A stretch of DNA of 64,000 nucleotides, from assembly GCF_000166775.1 (NCBI RefSeq), contig NC_014720.1:583501-647500 (forward strand), written 5' to 3'. The notes below the pieces were generated by a model. It worked only from the letters and a program-made list of their open reading frames with translations. It was not told the DNA's origin and ran no database searches. The translations under genes were made by a program, and so were the position numbers. Every line of letters starts with the position of its first letter. The stretch's first letter is position 1. Shown here piece after piece: positions 55,826 through 64,000 of the stretch. The DNA is from Caldicellulosiruptor kronotskyensis 2002. GTDB lineage: Bacteria; Bacillota; Thermoanaerobacteria; Caldicellulosiruptorales; Caldicellulosiruptoraceae.

Positions 55826-57976
55826 GTGAAAAAAATTAAATTTGAAGAGAAAAAACAGGAGGTTTTAAATCTTTTTCAGGAAGAAAGTTATCATCCCATG
55901 ACCTTTTCAGAAATCCTTGAGATTTTGAACTGGCAAGAAAAAGATGAAAAGCTTCTCAGAAAGATATTAGAAGAATTAGAACAAGAGGGCAAGATTGTAA
56001 AGACGAAGCGTGGCAGGTTCGGTCTTGCCGAAGAGATGAACTTGTTTGCTGGAGTGCTTGAGGTAAATCCGCGCGGCTATGGTTTTCTGATTCCTGACAA
56101 TCCAAATGTTCCAGATATTTATATTTCACCTGAGAACATGAATGGTGCTATGCATGGAGACAGAGTGCTTGTCAAGGCACTTTCTGCTGTTCCTGTTGAG
56201 GGTAAAAAAATTGAAGGATATGTTGAGAGAATTTTACAAAGGGGTATTACAAAAGTTGTTGGAAGGTATGAGGATAGCAAAAACTTTGGTTTTGTTATTC
56301 CAGATGACCAGAGGATAACATATGATATCTATATTCCAAAGAGCAGTAAGAATAAAGCAAAGACAGGTCAGAAGGTTGTTGTTGAGATTACAAGGTATCC
56401 TGAAAAAAGAAGAAATCCTGAAGGGAAAATTGTTGAGATTTTGGGGTATGAAAATGCCAAAGGTGTTGACATTCTCTCAATAATCAAGAAATATGAACTT
56501 GACGAGGAATTTCCAAAAGAGGTACTAAAAGAAGTTGAGAATATTCCAGATGAAGTGACAGAAGAGGATTTAGAAGGAAGGGTTGACCTTCGCAACTTAA
56601 CAATCTTTACAATTGATGGCGAGGACGCAAAAGACTTTGATGATGCAGTATCTATCCAAAAACTTCCAAATGGGAACTATCTTTTGGGTGTTCACATTGC
56701 TGATGTAAGCCACTATGTAAAACCAAACACCCATCTTGACAAGGAAGCCTACAAGCGTGGAACATCTGTATATCTTGTTGACAGAGTTATACCAATGCTT
56801 CCGTTTAAGCTTTCAAATGGTATCTGTTCACTTAACCCCAATGTTGACAGATTGACGTTTTCAGTTATGATGGAGATTGATAAGCAAGGAAATGTTGTAA
56901 AACATGATATATTTGAAAGTGTTATAAGAAGCAAAGAGAGAATGACCTATACAAATGTTACAAAGATTCTCAAAGAAGAGGACAAGGAGCTTTTGAAAAG
57001 GTATGAACATATAAGGGAAGACTTAGAGCTTATGCGCGAGCTTGCACTTATCCTGCGAGAAAAGAGAATGAAAAGAGGGGCTTTGGACTTTGATTTTGAC
57101 GAGACAAAAGTCATACTGGACAAAAACGGCAAACCTATAGATGTTGTTCGATATGAGCTTACAATCTCTAATAAAATAATTGAAGAGTTTATGTTGATTT
57201 GTAATGAAACAGTTGCAAATCATTTTTACTGGTTAAATGTTCCGTTTTTGTACAGGGTTCATGAAGAACCTGATATTGAAAAGATTTATCAATTTGCAGA
57301 GTTCATATACAATATGGGATATGTTTTAAAAGGTATATCAAATAAGGTTCATCCCAAAGCTTTACAGGCAGTTTTAGAGCAAAGCCGTGGAACACCAGAA
57401 GAAAGGGTCATTCATACTTTGTGTTTGAGGTCGCTAAAAAAAGCCAGATACTGTGAAGAAAATCTTGGGCACTTTGGTCTTTCGACAGAATACTATTGTC
57501 ACTTTACCTCTCCAATTAGAAGGTATCCTGACCTTGTCATCCACAGAATTATGAAAGATGTATTAAAAGGTAAAATGACAGAAAAGAAGGCTCAAAAATT
57601 AAAACTTAAAATGCCAGAGATTGCAAAGTGGACGTCACAGAGAGAAAGAGTTGCAGAAGAAGCAGAAAGAGAAACAATTGACCTCAAGAAGGTTGAATTT
57701 ATGCAGGACAAGATTGGTCAGGTCTTTGAAGGAATTATTTCGAATGTCACGCCTTTTGGATTTTTTGTTGAACTTGAAAATACAATCGAAGGCTTGGTAA
57801 GAGTCAGCTCTTTAGAAGATGATTATTATGTCTTTAATGAAAAAACTTATCAGCTAATAGGCGAGAAGTCCAAAAAGGTATACAAGATAGGTGACAAGGT
57901 AAAAGTAATGCTCATTGACGCCAATGTCCCGCTAAGACAAATTGAGTTTTCTGTTGTTGAAAAACTCAAAATGTAG
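55826..57976 (+). CDS. rnr: Ribonuclease R
   Basis: RNase R is a 3'-5' exoribonuclease that degrades structured RNA. It has 716 residues: an N-terminal helix-turn-helix-like segment, cold-shock domains, an RNB catalytic domain with TIDGEDAKDFDDAVS supplying the metal-binding aspartates and HFTSPIRRYPDLVIHR near its end, and a C-terminal S1 domain (VFEGIISNVTPFGFFVELEN). The start is GTG. secG-rnr proximity is common in Firmicutes. Confidence 0.97.
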   Translation: MKKIKFEEKKQEVLNLFQEESYHPMTFSEILEILNWQEKDEKLLRKILEELEQEGKIVKTKRGRFGLAEEMNLFAGVLEVNPRGYGFLIPDNPNVPDIYISPENMNGAMHGDRVLVKALSAVPVEGKKIEGYVERILQRGITKVVGRYEDSKNFGFVIPDDQRITYDIYIPKSSKNKAKTGQKVVVEITRYPEKRRNPEGKIVEILGYENAKGVDILSIIKKYELDEEFPKEVLKEVENIPDEVTEEDLEGRVDLRNLTIFTIDGEDAKDFDDAVSIQKLPNGNYLLGVHIADVSHYVKPNTHLDKEAYKRGTSVYLVDRVIPMLPFKLSNGICSLNPNVDRLTFSVMMEIDKQGNVVKHDIFESVIRSKERMTYTNVTKILKEEDKELLKRYEHIREDLELMRELALILREKRMKRGALDFDFDETKVILDKNGKPIDVVRYELTISNKIIEEFMLICNETVANHFYWLNVPFLYRVHEEPDIEKIYQFAEFIYNMGYVLKGISNKVHPKALQAVLEQSRGTPEERVIHTLCLRSLKKARYCEENLGHFGLSTEYYCHFTSPIRRYPDLVIHRIMKDVLKGKMTEKKAQKLKLKMPEIAKWTSQRERVAEEAERETIDLKKVEFMQDKIGQVFEGIISNVTPFGFFVELENTIEGLVRVSSLEDDYYVFNEKTYQLIGEKSKKVYKIGDKVKVMLIDANVPLRQIEFSVVEKLKM

Positions 57977-57993
57977 AAAAAAGGGTGATAAGT

Positions 57994-59598
57994 ATGCACA
58001 TAGCACTTTACAGGAAATACAGGCCCAAAGTGTTTGAAGATGTTGTTGCACAAGAGCACATAACAAGGACTTTAAAAAATCAAATAAAACAGGACAAAGT
58101 AGCTCACGCATACATCTTTTGCGGCCCGAGAGGCACTGGCAAGACAACAACTGCAAAAATAATGTCAAGAGCTGTGAACTGTTTGAATCCCAAGGATGGG
58201 AATCCGTGCAACGAATGTGAGATATGCAGAAGCATCTTGGATGAAAAGACGCTTGATGTTTTGGAGATTGACGCTGCATCAAACACAAGTGTAAATGATG
58301 TGAGACAAATCAGGGACGAGGTCAGGTACCCACCTTCTGTTTGCAAAAAGAAGGTATATATAATAGACGAGGTGCACATGCTCTCAACAGGGGCTTTCAA
58401 CGCGCTTTTAAAAACCCTTGAAGAACCTCCCGAACATGCACTTTTTATTCTGGCAACCACAGATATTCAGAAAGTACCTGCAACCATTCTTTCAAGATGT
58501 CAGAGGTTTGATTTTAAAAGGATTTCTGTAAAGGACATATATGAAAGGCTCAAAAAGATTGTTCAGATGGAAAATATTTCGATTGACGATAATGCCCTCT
58601 ATTTGATTTCGCAAAAGGCAGAAGGTGCTCTGAGGGATGCTTTGACCATATTAGAAAGGTGTATAAATACATCTGATGAACATATAACCTACAAGTTTGT
58701 TGCAAATCTTTTAGGTGTTACATCAACCGAGATAGTGAAAGAATATATTGCTGCTATTGTAGAAAATGATTCAAACAAAGGACTTAAAGTCGTAAATAGA
58801 CTTTGGGATGAAGGAATGGATGTAAATACTTTTTTAGAAGAAGCTGTGAAGCTTTTGAGAAGTGCACTTATTTTGCGACTTGGCGCAAAAGATGTTTTAG
58901 TTGACATGCTTGAAAGTGATAAAGATTTTGTCATTAATATATCAAACCTTGTTGATTCAAACAGACTTGTTTCAATTATAAAGATGCTTATTGACACCGC
59001 CAACCAGATACGCTGGACAAGGTTTCCAAAGGTTTTGCTTGAAATAAACACAATAAAGCTTTGCGACAGCCAGTTTGACACCTCATTTGAAACGCTCATT
59101 GAAAGAGTTCGAAAACTTGAGACAAAACTTTCTCAGCTTGCTGAAAATCCCAAGGCTTTTGAAGCTTTAAAGTTTGAAAAAGCTCAATCTACAAAACAAG
59201 AGCAAAAGACAGTAAATATAGCTGAAAAAAGTGCATCAAGTGTGGACAGCAATGCATCTTTTTCATTGTCTGAGATTTTGAGCAGGTGGCAGGAAATAAA
59301 AGAGGCTATCAAAGAAGAAAAGCCGGGACTTTCGCATGTTCTTCAAAATGCCAGCCTGAGGTTAGAAAATGGTGTGAAGGTGTGTTTTAAGCAGGAAGAT
59401 AGTGTGTTTGCAGAGGTTTTGAGCAGAAACATGGAGTATTTTAAGTCAGTTCTAAAGAGGATTGTGGGGTATGAAGGTGAAGTCATTGTTGATGTTGAAA
59501 AGCAAGAGCCATTTAAAGAAAATACTGTGTCTGACCAGGAAATAATAAACAAGCTTAAGGACATCTTCCCTGACACAGAGATTACTATAAAAGAGTGA
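57994..59598 (+). CDS. dnaX: DNA polymerase III subunit gamma/tau
   Basis: DnaX is the clamp-loader ATPase. It has 534 residues, with Walker A GPRGTGKTTTAKI, zinc-binding cysteines in CLNPKDGNPCNECEIC, Walker B IIDEVHMLS, the sensor 1 LATTDIQKVPATILSRCQRF and a C-terminal tau-type region after about residue 390. The frame is open from a GTG at 57985, but ATG 57994 with AAGGG 9 nt upstream fits better. The usual partners yaaK/recR do not follow. Confidence 0.96.
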   Translation: MHIALYRKYRPKVFEDVVAQEHITRTLKNQIKQDKVAHAYIFCGPRGTGKTTTAKIMSRAVNCLNPKDGNPCNECEICRSILDEKTLDVLEIDAASNTSVNDVRQIRDEVRYPPSVCKKKVYIIDEVHMLSTGAFNALLKTLEEPPEHALFILATTDIQKVPATILSRCQRFDFKRISVKDIYERLKKIVQMENISIDDNALYLISQKAEGALRDALTILERCINTSDEHITYKFVANLLGVTSTEIVKEYIAAIVENDSNKGLKVVNRLWDEGMDVNTFLEEAVKLLRSALILRLGAKDVLVDMLESDKDFVINISNLVDSNRLVSIIKMLIDTANQIRWTRFPKVLLEINTIKLCDSQFDTSFETLIERVRKLETKLSQLAENPKAFEALKFEKAQSTKQEQKTVNIAEKSASSVDSNASFSLSEILSRWQEIKEAIKEEKPGLSHVLQNASLRLENGVKVCFKQEDSVFAEVLSRNMEYFKSVLKRIVGYEGEVIVDVEKQEPFKENTVSDQEIINKLKDIFPDTEITIKE

Positions 59599-59612
59599 AA
59601 GGAAGAAAAAAT

Positions 59613-60695
59613 ATGAACAACAATATTTACATCATCTACGGTAAAGATGCTAAATCTATGACAAAACAGCTTCTTGAGTATGCCGATGTGAAAAAATATA
59701 TTCCTCTGGGGAGCAAAATTGCTATAAAGCCCAACTTGGTTGTTGCAAAGCCGTATACCTCAGGTGCTACAACAAATCCACATATTGTTGAAGGAATCAT
59801 AGAGTACTTGAGTGAAAATGGGTTTGAAAACATTGCAATTTTAGAGGGTGCATGGCTTGGCGCTTCTACAAAAAGGGCGTTTGAAGTTTGTGGGTATACT
59901 GAGATTGCAAAGAAGTATAATGTAAAGCTCATTGACACGAAAGATGATAAGCCTTTGAAGATAAATGTTGATGGATTTGAACTGAACATTTGTAGCCAGG
60001 TCTATAGCTACGATTTTTTAATAAACGTTCCGCTTTTGAAAGGGCACTGCCAGACACAACTTACCTGTGCTTTGAAAAATCTCAAAGGGCTTATTCCTGA
60101 CAGTGAAAAGAGAAGGTTTCACACACTTGGTCTTCACAAACCAATTGCCTACTTGAACAAAGCAATAAAGACACATATAATAGTGGTGGACAGTATTATG
60201 CCAGACCCTGACTTTGAAGAGGGAGGAAATCCTGTTGAGAAGGATTTTATAGCCCTTGGCTTTGACCCGGTTCTGATTGACAGCTTTGCTGCCGAGCATT
60301 TGGGATACAACCCATATGACATTGAATACATAAGATTAGCAGAAAAATTAGGTATTGGGAAAGCAGGTGAGTATAATCTCATAGAAATAAATTCTGATAA
60401 AAAACCTACAGGAGTTTCAAAAAGGTCTTCAATTGTTTCAAGATACACAAAATATATTGAAGAAAAAGACGCATGTTCTGTATGTTATGCAAACCTCATA
60501 AGTGCTCTTATGAGGTTAGACGAGCAGGGGATTTTAAAAAGACTTTCGAAAAAACTCTACATTGGACAAGGCTATAAAGGGAAAGTTATGGATGGAATAG
60601 GAATTGGGAGCTGTACAAGCGATTTTAATATATGCAAACAGGGATGTCCTCCAAAGTCAAACGAGATTGTTGAATTTTTAAAACAGAATTTATAG
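59613..60695 (+). CDS. DUF362 protein with Cys-rich C-terminus
   Basis: This 360-residue DUF362 protein shares KIAIKPNLVVAKPYTSGATT and LINVPLLKGHCQTQLTCALK with the other DUF362 gene. It lacks the double ferredoxin domain. Its C-terminus instead has CSVC, GSCTSDFNICKQGCPPKSNE, five or more cysteines that might bind one Fe-S cluster or zinc. The function is unknown. ATG 59613 follows AAAGGAAG; an upstream GTG overlaps the dnaX stop. Confidence 0.85.
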   Translation: MNNNIYIIYGKDAKSMTKQLLEYADVKKYIPLGSKIAIKPNLVVAKPYTSGATTNPHIVEGIIEYLSENGFENIAILEGAWLGASTKRAFEVCGYTEIAKKYNVKLIDTKDDKPLKINVDGFELNICSQVYSYDFLINVPLLKGHCQTQLTCALKNLKGLIPDSEKRRFHTLGLHKPIAYLNKAIKTHIIVVDSIMPDPDFEEGGNPVEKDFIALGFDPVLIDSFAAEHLGYNPYDIEYIRLAEKLGIGKAGEYNLIEINSDKKPTGVSKRSSIVSRYTKYIEEKDACSVCYANLISALMRLDEQGILKRLSKKLYIGQGYKGKVMDGIGIGSCTSDFNICKQGCPPKSNEIVEFLKQNL

Positions 60696-60710
60696 TAAAT
60701 ACTCATACTC

Positions 60711-60753
60711 AAGGGCACATGCATGTAATAGAAGATGTATGTGTCCTTTTTGT
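60711..60753 (+). terminator. Rho-independent terminator after DUF362
   Basis: A 14-bp stem (60711-60724 with 60735-60748, including G-T pairs) is followed by a T tract. It separates the dnaX/DUF362 transcript from the DnaA-box region and hpf. Confidence 0.85.
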
Positions 60754-60803
60754 TTAAAAAATAGAAAGGGACTTTTCAACAACCAGAGACACTTGGGAAA
60801 TAA

Positions 60804-60896
60804 CATATCCACAGAGTTATCCACATTATCCACAGCTTATTTTTAAACAGAATGGATATTTGCTTATTGTGAATTGTGGATAATTTTGTGGAAAAA
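60804..60896. other. Cluster of DnaA boxes upstream of hpf
   Basis: Two perfect TTATCCACA boxes abut at 60817-60825 and 60826-60834. A perfect inverted box TGTGGATAA lies at 60875-60883. One-mismatch boxes lie at 60805-60813 (ATATCCACA) and 60887-60895 (TGTGGAAAA). The spacer 60835-60870 is AT-rich. This could be a DnaA-regulated promoter, a DnaA-titration site, or part of an origin. Confidence 0.8.
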
Positions 60897-60976
60897 ATTT
60901 TTGTGTAAATAAGTCGAAATTGGTGGTATATATATAATATCAAAACAAAACTTTCTACATAGAAAGGATGGTCAAT

Positions 60977-61525
60977 ATGATGAACTTTATTATCAGTGGT
61001 AAAAACATAGAAGTAACTGATGCACTAAAAGAGAGGGTTGAAAAAAAACTTTCAAAACTTGAGAGGTATATAAAACTAAATACAGATGTTCATGTAACTT
61101 TGAGTGTTGAAAAGATTTCACATATAGTTGAAGTGACAATACCGTTTCATGGAATGATTTTGAGAGCTGAAGAGAGAAGCAACGATATGTACAGTGCCAT
61201 AGATTTGGTAGTTGACACCTTGGAAAGACAAATTAGAAAGTTCAAAACAAAGATAGCAAAAAGGGCAAAAGACGCAGAGTCTTTGCGATACATGACATTT
61301 GAATTGGAAGAACCTGAAAAAGAGGTTCAAGAAGAAAATAGTGAGTTTAAAATTGCTAAAACAAAGAGGTTTCCAATAAAGCCAATGAGTGTTGAAGAGG
61401 CTATTTTGCAAATGAATTTGCTTGGTCACAACTTCTTTGTATTCTTAAATCAGGACACAGATAAGGTGAACGTGGTATATAAAAGAAACGACGGCGCGTA
61501 TGGTTTAATTGAACCTGAATATTAA
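60977..61525 (+). CDS. hpf: Ribosome hibernation-promoting factor, long form
   Basis: Long HPF dimerises 70S ribosomes into inactive 100S particles in slow growth. It has 182 residues: an N-terminal HPF/YfiA domain (NFIISGKNIEVTDALKERVE, EVTIPFHGMILRAEE, IDLVVDTLERQIRKFKTKI) and a C-terminal dimerisation domain (VEEAILQMNLLGHNFFVFLN, GLIEPE). ATG 60977 follows AGAAAGGATGG; an earlier ATG at 60968 overlaps the SD. A TATAAT lies at 60933-60938 without a clear -35. Confidence 0.96.
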   Translation: MMNFIISGKNIEVTDALKERVEKKLSKLERYIKLNTDVHVTLSVEKISHIVEVTIPFHGMILRAEERSNDMYSAIDLVVDTLERQIRKFKTKIAKRAKDAESLRYMTFELEEPEKEVQEENSEFKIAKTKRFPIKPMSVEEAILQMNLLGHNFFVFLNQDTDKVNVVYKRNDGAYGLIEPEY

Positions 61526-61567
61526 AAGTTTTTTAACAAAAGAAAAAAATTTAGAGCATCACTGCCC

Positions 61568-61603
61568 CCGCTCAAAGACGTTTTGTCTTTGAGCGGATTT
61601 TTG
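61568..61603 (+). terminator. Rho-independent terminator after hpf
   Basis: CCGCTCAAAGAC (61568-61579) pairs perfectly with GTCTTTGAGCGG (61585-61596) around GTTTT and is followed by ATTTTTG. It ends the hpf transcript before secA. Confidence 0.93.
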
Positions 61604-61680
61604 TTTGAATATGCATTCAAGAAGTGATAAAATAATTATTTGAAATGTCCAAAAAATTTTCAAAAATCGAGGGTGGAAAA

Positions 61681-64000
61681 ATGTTAAAGATAATTGAAAA
61701 GCTTATAGGTAGCTACAGTGAAAGAGAGATAAAAAAAATCTTGCCAATAGTTGACAAAATAGAGTCGCTTGCACCAGAGTATGAAAGATTAACAGATGCA
61801 GAGCTGAGGCAAAAGACAGATATATTCAAACAGAGGCTAAAAAACGGCGAAACTTTGGACGATATCCTGCCAGAAGCATTTGCAGCTGTGCGAGAGGCTG
61901 CTTGGCGAACGCTCAGGATGCGCCATTTTAGAGTGCAGCTTATAGGTGGAATAGTTTTGCACCAGGGCAGGATTGCAGAGATGAAAACTGGTGAAGGTAA
62001 AACCCTTGTGGCAACTCTACCTGCGTACTTGAACGCTTTGGAGGGCAAGGGTGTTCATATAGTAACTGTCAATGACTACTTGGCAAAAAGAGACGCTGAG
62101 TGGATGGGACCTATTTACAATTTCTTGGGGCTTTCTGTTGGTGTTATAGTCCATGGACTTAGTCATGAAGAGAGGAAAAAAGCATACAACTGTGATATTA
62201 CCTATGGTACAAATAACGAGTTTGGGTTTGATTACTTGCGAGACAACATGGCAATTTACAAAGAAGAACTTGTGCAAAGAGAGTTAAACTATGCAATAAT
62301 CGATGAGGTTGACTCAATCTTGATTGATGAGGCAAGAACGCCTCTTATCATCTCAGGTCCTGCTGAGAAATCAACAGACCTTTACAAAAGAGCTGACAAT
62401 TTTGTAAGAAGACTAAAACCTCTTTATTATAACAGTGATGATGACAAACAAATGCCTGATACAAACGGCTATGACTATATAGTAAACGAGAAAAGACACA
62501 CAGTTTCGCTCACAGAAGAGGGTATCAAGAAGGCCGAGAAATATTTTGGTGTTACAAACTTAGCTGACCCAGAAAATGCAACGCTTCATCATCACATTAT
62601 CCAGGCATTGAAAGCCCATGCTCTTATGAAAAGAGATAGGGACTATGTTGTAAAAGATGGGCAGGTAATAATTGTTGATGAGTTCACAGGAAGATTGATG
62701 TACGGACGAAGGTTTTCGGAGGGGCTTCACCAAGCAATAGAGGCAAAAGAAGGTGTGAGGATAGAAAGAGAGAGCAAAACTTTAGCAACAATAACTTTTC
62801 AGAACTATTTCAGGCTTTACAAAAAACTTGCTGGTATGACAGGTACTGCAAAAACTGAAGAGCAGGAGTTCAGAGAGATTTACAAGCTTGATGTTATAGA
62901 AATTCCAACTCATAAACCAATGATAAGAATTGACCATCCAGACAAGGTTTACAAGACAGAAAAGGCAAAGTTTGAAGCAATTGTTCAGGAGATTGTTGAG
63001 ACTCATAAGAAAGGCCAGCCTGTTTTGGTTGGTACAGTGTCAATTGAGAAGTCTGAGATGCTGAGCGAGATGCTCAAAAAACATGGTATAAAACATGAAG
63101 TTTTAAATGCGAAACATCATGAAAAAGAGGCAATGATAATTGCAAAGGCTGGTCAAAGAGGTGCTGTAACAATTGCAACCAACATGGCAGGCCGTGGAAC
63201 AGACATTGTTTTGGGCGAGGGTGTTGCTGAGCTTGGTGGACTCAAAGTAATCGGCACAGAAAGACATGAGAGCAGGCGAATAGACAACCAGCTTCGTGGA
63301 AGAGCCGGCCGTCAGGGTGACCCTGGTGAATCAAGGTTCTATGTATCATTGGAAGACGATTTAATGAGACTTTTTGGTTCAGAGAGGATTAAAAATCTTG
63401 TTGAATCGCTGGGCTTGCCTGATGACCAGCCAATTGAACATAAGATCTTGTCTGATGCAATTGAAAAGGCACAAAAGAGGGTTGAGGCACGAAACTTCGA
63501 GATACGAAAACATCTTTTGCAGTTTGACGATGTTTTGAACAAGCAAAGAGAGATAATATACTCACAAAGGCGCAAGGTTTTAGAAGGCGAGAACTTAAGG
63601 GATTCTATCCTTGGCATGATAGATGAGCTTGTGGACTACAAGATAAAAATTTACACAGGCGAAAGTCCTCACCCTGAAGACTGGGATATAAAAGGTCTTT
63701 TGCAGGATTTGAAGTTTATATTCTTGGATAGTGAGCTTTCTGAGCAGGATGCAAAAAATATGACAAAACAGGAGCTGAAAGAAAAGCTCATCTCAATTGC
63801 AAAAGAAAAATATGAGAAGAAAGAACAAGAAATTGGCGAGCTTATGCGTGAGCTTGAAAGGGTTGTGCTTTTGCGAGTTGTTGACATGCACTGGATGGAG
63901 CATATAGATGCTGTTGAGCAGCTGAGAGAAGGTATATCGCTTCGTGCGATTGGTCAAAAAGACCCAATAGTTGAGTTCAGGTTCGAAGCGTTTGAGATGT
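61681..64000 (+). CDS. secA: Preprotein translocase ATPase SecA (3' end outside the window)
   Basis: SecA drives post-translational export through SecYEG. The 773 residues present show Walker [20 protein letters not shown] (Lys107), the DEAD-like [12 protein letters not shown], the [20 protein letters not shown] motif, the conserved [20 protein letters not shown] motif VI, and [20 protein letters not shown] of the helical wing/scaffold. The frame stays open to the window end; the missing part should be the C-terminal linker. The ATG follows GAGGGTGG. Confidence 0.97.
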   Translation, partial: MLKIIEKLIGSYSEREIKKILPIVDKIESLAPEYERLTDAELRQKTDIFKQRLKNGETLDDILPEAFAAVREAAWRTLRMRHFRVQLIGGIVLHQGRIAEMKTGEGKTLVATLPAYLNALEGKGVHIVTVNDYLAKRDAEWMGPIYNFLGLSVGVIVHGLSHEERKKAYNCDITYGTNNEFGFDYLRDNMAIYKEELVQRELNYAIIDEVDSILIDEARTPLIISGPAEKSTDLYKRADNFVRRLKPLYYNSDDDKQMPDTNGYDYIVNEKRHTVSLTEEGIKKAEKYFGVTNLADPENATLHHHIIQALKAHALMKRDRDYVVKDGQVIIVDEFTGRLMYGRRFSEGLHQAIEAKEGVRIERESKTLATITFQNYFRLYKKLAGMTGTAKTEEQEFREIYKLDVIEIPTHKPMIRIDHPDKVYKTEKAKFEAIVQEIVETHKKGQPVLVGTVSIEKSEMLSEMLKKHGIKHEVLNAKHHEKEAMIIAKAGQRGAVTIATNMAGRGTDIVLGEGVAELGGLKVIGTERHESRRIDNQLRGRAGRQGDPGESRFYVSLEDDLMRLFGSERIKNLVESLGLPDDQPIEHKILSDAIEKAQKRVEARNFEIRKHLLQFDDVLNKQREIIYSQRRKVLEGENLRDSILGMIDELVDYKIKIYTGESPHPEDWDIKGLLQDLKFIFLDSELSEQDAKNMTKQELKEKLISIAKEKYEKKEQEIGELMRELERVVLLRVVDMHWMEHIDAVEQLREGISLRAIGQKDPIVEFRFEAFEM

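Noticed and set aside
59221-59290. Six-A run in dnaX (59225-59230) as a programmed frameshift site giving gamma
   Set aside because: The run is phased GAA-AAA-AGT, not A-AAA-AAG, and six As are short for transcriptional slippage. The short -1 product is suggestive, but the signal is not standard.
60804-60896. Calling the DnaA-box cluster oriC
   Set aside because: There is no dnaA/dnaN neighbourhood and no visible DnaA-trio or strand-skew switch within the window. It is reported only as a box cluster.

Overview
The window looks like the chromosome of a low-GC, anaerobic, thermophilic Firmicute. The AT-rich, purine-biased coding strand, the Lys/Glu/Ile-rich proteins, and a Bacillus/Clostridium-type fla/che operon without cheB or cheR suggest Caldicellulosiruptor or a close relative. 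This genus call is an inference from gene order and protein style, not from a database search. All genes run on the + strand except two small unknown genes and a transposase remnant (about 52.4-54.5 kb).

Region 1 (about 0.2-30.2 kb) is one long motility locus. It holds rod, hook, basal-body and export genes (flgB to flhA), the polar-number/targeting GTPases flhF and flhG, a PilZ c-di-GMP receptor, the chemotaxis core (cheA, cheW, cheC, cheD, with cheY upstream), the flagellar sigma factor, and a tail of small accessory genes (FapA/DUF342, an SwrB-like protein, a small MltG-like membrane protein). Many genes overlap by a few bases, which implies translational coupling. The hook gene flgE is bracketed by strong RNA hairpins. 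No cheB, cheR, flagellin, motAB or flgM is present here.

Region 2 (30.2-42.7 kb) holds an AraC-type regulator, a CIRCE-controlled groES-groEL operon, a HAD phosphatase overlapping a DUF362-ferredoxin protein, cheX, trmL, a DegV protein, the radical-SAM/DUF2344/RNase G trio, efp and an acidic zinc-ribbon protein. Region 3 (42.8-47.9 kb) is a serine-biosynthesis-like operon (class V aminotransferase, serA, DUF1015) behind a near-consensus sigma-A promoter, followed by a second HAD phosphatase. Region 4 (48-52.3 kb) has speD, a PfkB sugar kinase, the ACT/DUF711 pair and dapF.

Region 5 (52.4-54.7 kb) is the only accessory-looking part: two unrecognised exported or membrane-anchored proteins on the minus strand with their own promoter, and a decayed IS30-family transposase. 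Region 6 (54.7-64 kb) is housekeeping: secG, an HD-domain protein, rnr, dnaX, a second DUF362 protein, a cluster of DnaA boxes, hpf, and secA, which is cut by the window end.

No wholly new system is proven. The best leads are the RNA structures around flgE, the DUF1015 protein carrying a ParB/SerK-like DGHHR motif in the serine operon, the DnaA-box cluster upstream of hpf, the probable CTG start at the end of the sigma-factor operon, and the unknown two-gene minus-strand cassette. Starts were chosen by Shine-Dalgarno (SD) spacing, and several differ from the longest open frame.
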